From positions 1 through 32,358 of the forward strand of contig JAHZBZ010000017.1 of the NCBI GenBank assembly GCA_019423125.1: DNA of 32,358 nt. The letters are read 5' to 3'. Below the pieces are notes generated by a model. The model was given only the letters and a program-made list of their open reading frames with translations, had not been told where the DNA came from and made no database searches. This document shows, piece after piece, positions 32,322 to 32,358 of this stretch (position 1 is its first letter; each line of letters starts with the position of its first letter). The stretch comes from Bacillota bacterium (GTDB lineage Bacteria; Bacillota; Clostridia; Christensenellales; Borkfalkiaceae). The position numbers and the translations under genes were made by a program.

Positions 32322-32358
32322 TTGCATAAAAAACAATATTGTATTGCAATTTTTACAC

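Overview
The window is about 32 kb of GC-rich bacterial chromosome, tightly packed. It carries 19 protein genes in clear operons, strong G-rich ribosome binding sites (GGAGG type), sigma-A promoters and GC-rich hairpin terminators. Gene content points to an anaerobic, fermentative, gut-type Clostridia (Bacillota): PPi-dependent phosphofructokinase, malic enzyme under a PucR/CdaR regulator, BspA-type leucine-rich-repeat surface protein, GPH symporter, Entner-Doudoroff style hexuronate catabolism and class I lysyl-tRNA synthetase. The family-level assignment is inference; no 16S, tRNA or other marker is present. No mobile element, CRISPR array, rRNA or tRNA was found.

Left part. Bases 1-602 have no gene. 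They hold a duplicated 72-bp element with a palindrome (89-160 and 317-388) and a strong leftward terminator. Then comes a leftward surface locus read from about 9.2 kb to 0.6 kb: a 1056-aa lipoprotein made of about 12 Fn3-like repeats, a 1446-aa membrane-anchored protein (InlB-type repeats, BspA-type LRRs, GLUG-like beta-helix), and a small membrane protein with an HExxH zinc-peptidase motif. Next is lysK, a class I lysyl-tRNA synthetase with a fused C-terminal tRNA-binding domain, divergent from azlCD (branched-chain amino acid exporter).

Middle. A leftward four-gene unit (PucR-type regulator, malic enzyme, cytidine deaminase-like protein, S41 peptidase) is divergent from a 554-aa protein with eight membrane segments, an Ala/Glu/Pro-rich and Gln/Tyr-rich cytoplasmic linker and a small C-terminal domain. 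A leftward pair follows: PPi-phosphofructokinase and a GltD-like FAD/Fe-S oxidoreductase.

Right part. This is a complete hexuronide utilisation region. A cytoplasmic GH2 glycosidase reads rightward. The operon GPH symporter-uxuA-uxuB-uxaC-eda-kdgK reads leftward. A divergent AraC-type regulator sits at its head. Together they import a hexuronide and convert glucuronate through fructuronate, mannonate, KDG and KDPG to pyruvate and glyceraldehyde 3-phosphate, the latter joining glycolysis where the PPi-phosphofructokinase works. Between GH2 and kdgK lies 839 bp of non-coding DNA with hairpins, an exact 28-bp duplication and a tandem ~50-bp repeat.

No clear, fully formed novel defence or biosynthetic system is visible. 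The best candidates for new biology are the surface locus with its membrane peptidase, the LysRS1-TRBD fusion, the low-complexity membrane protein and the two non-coding repeat regions.
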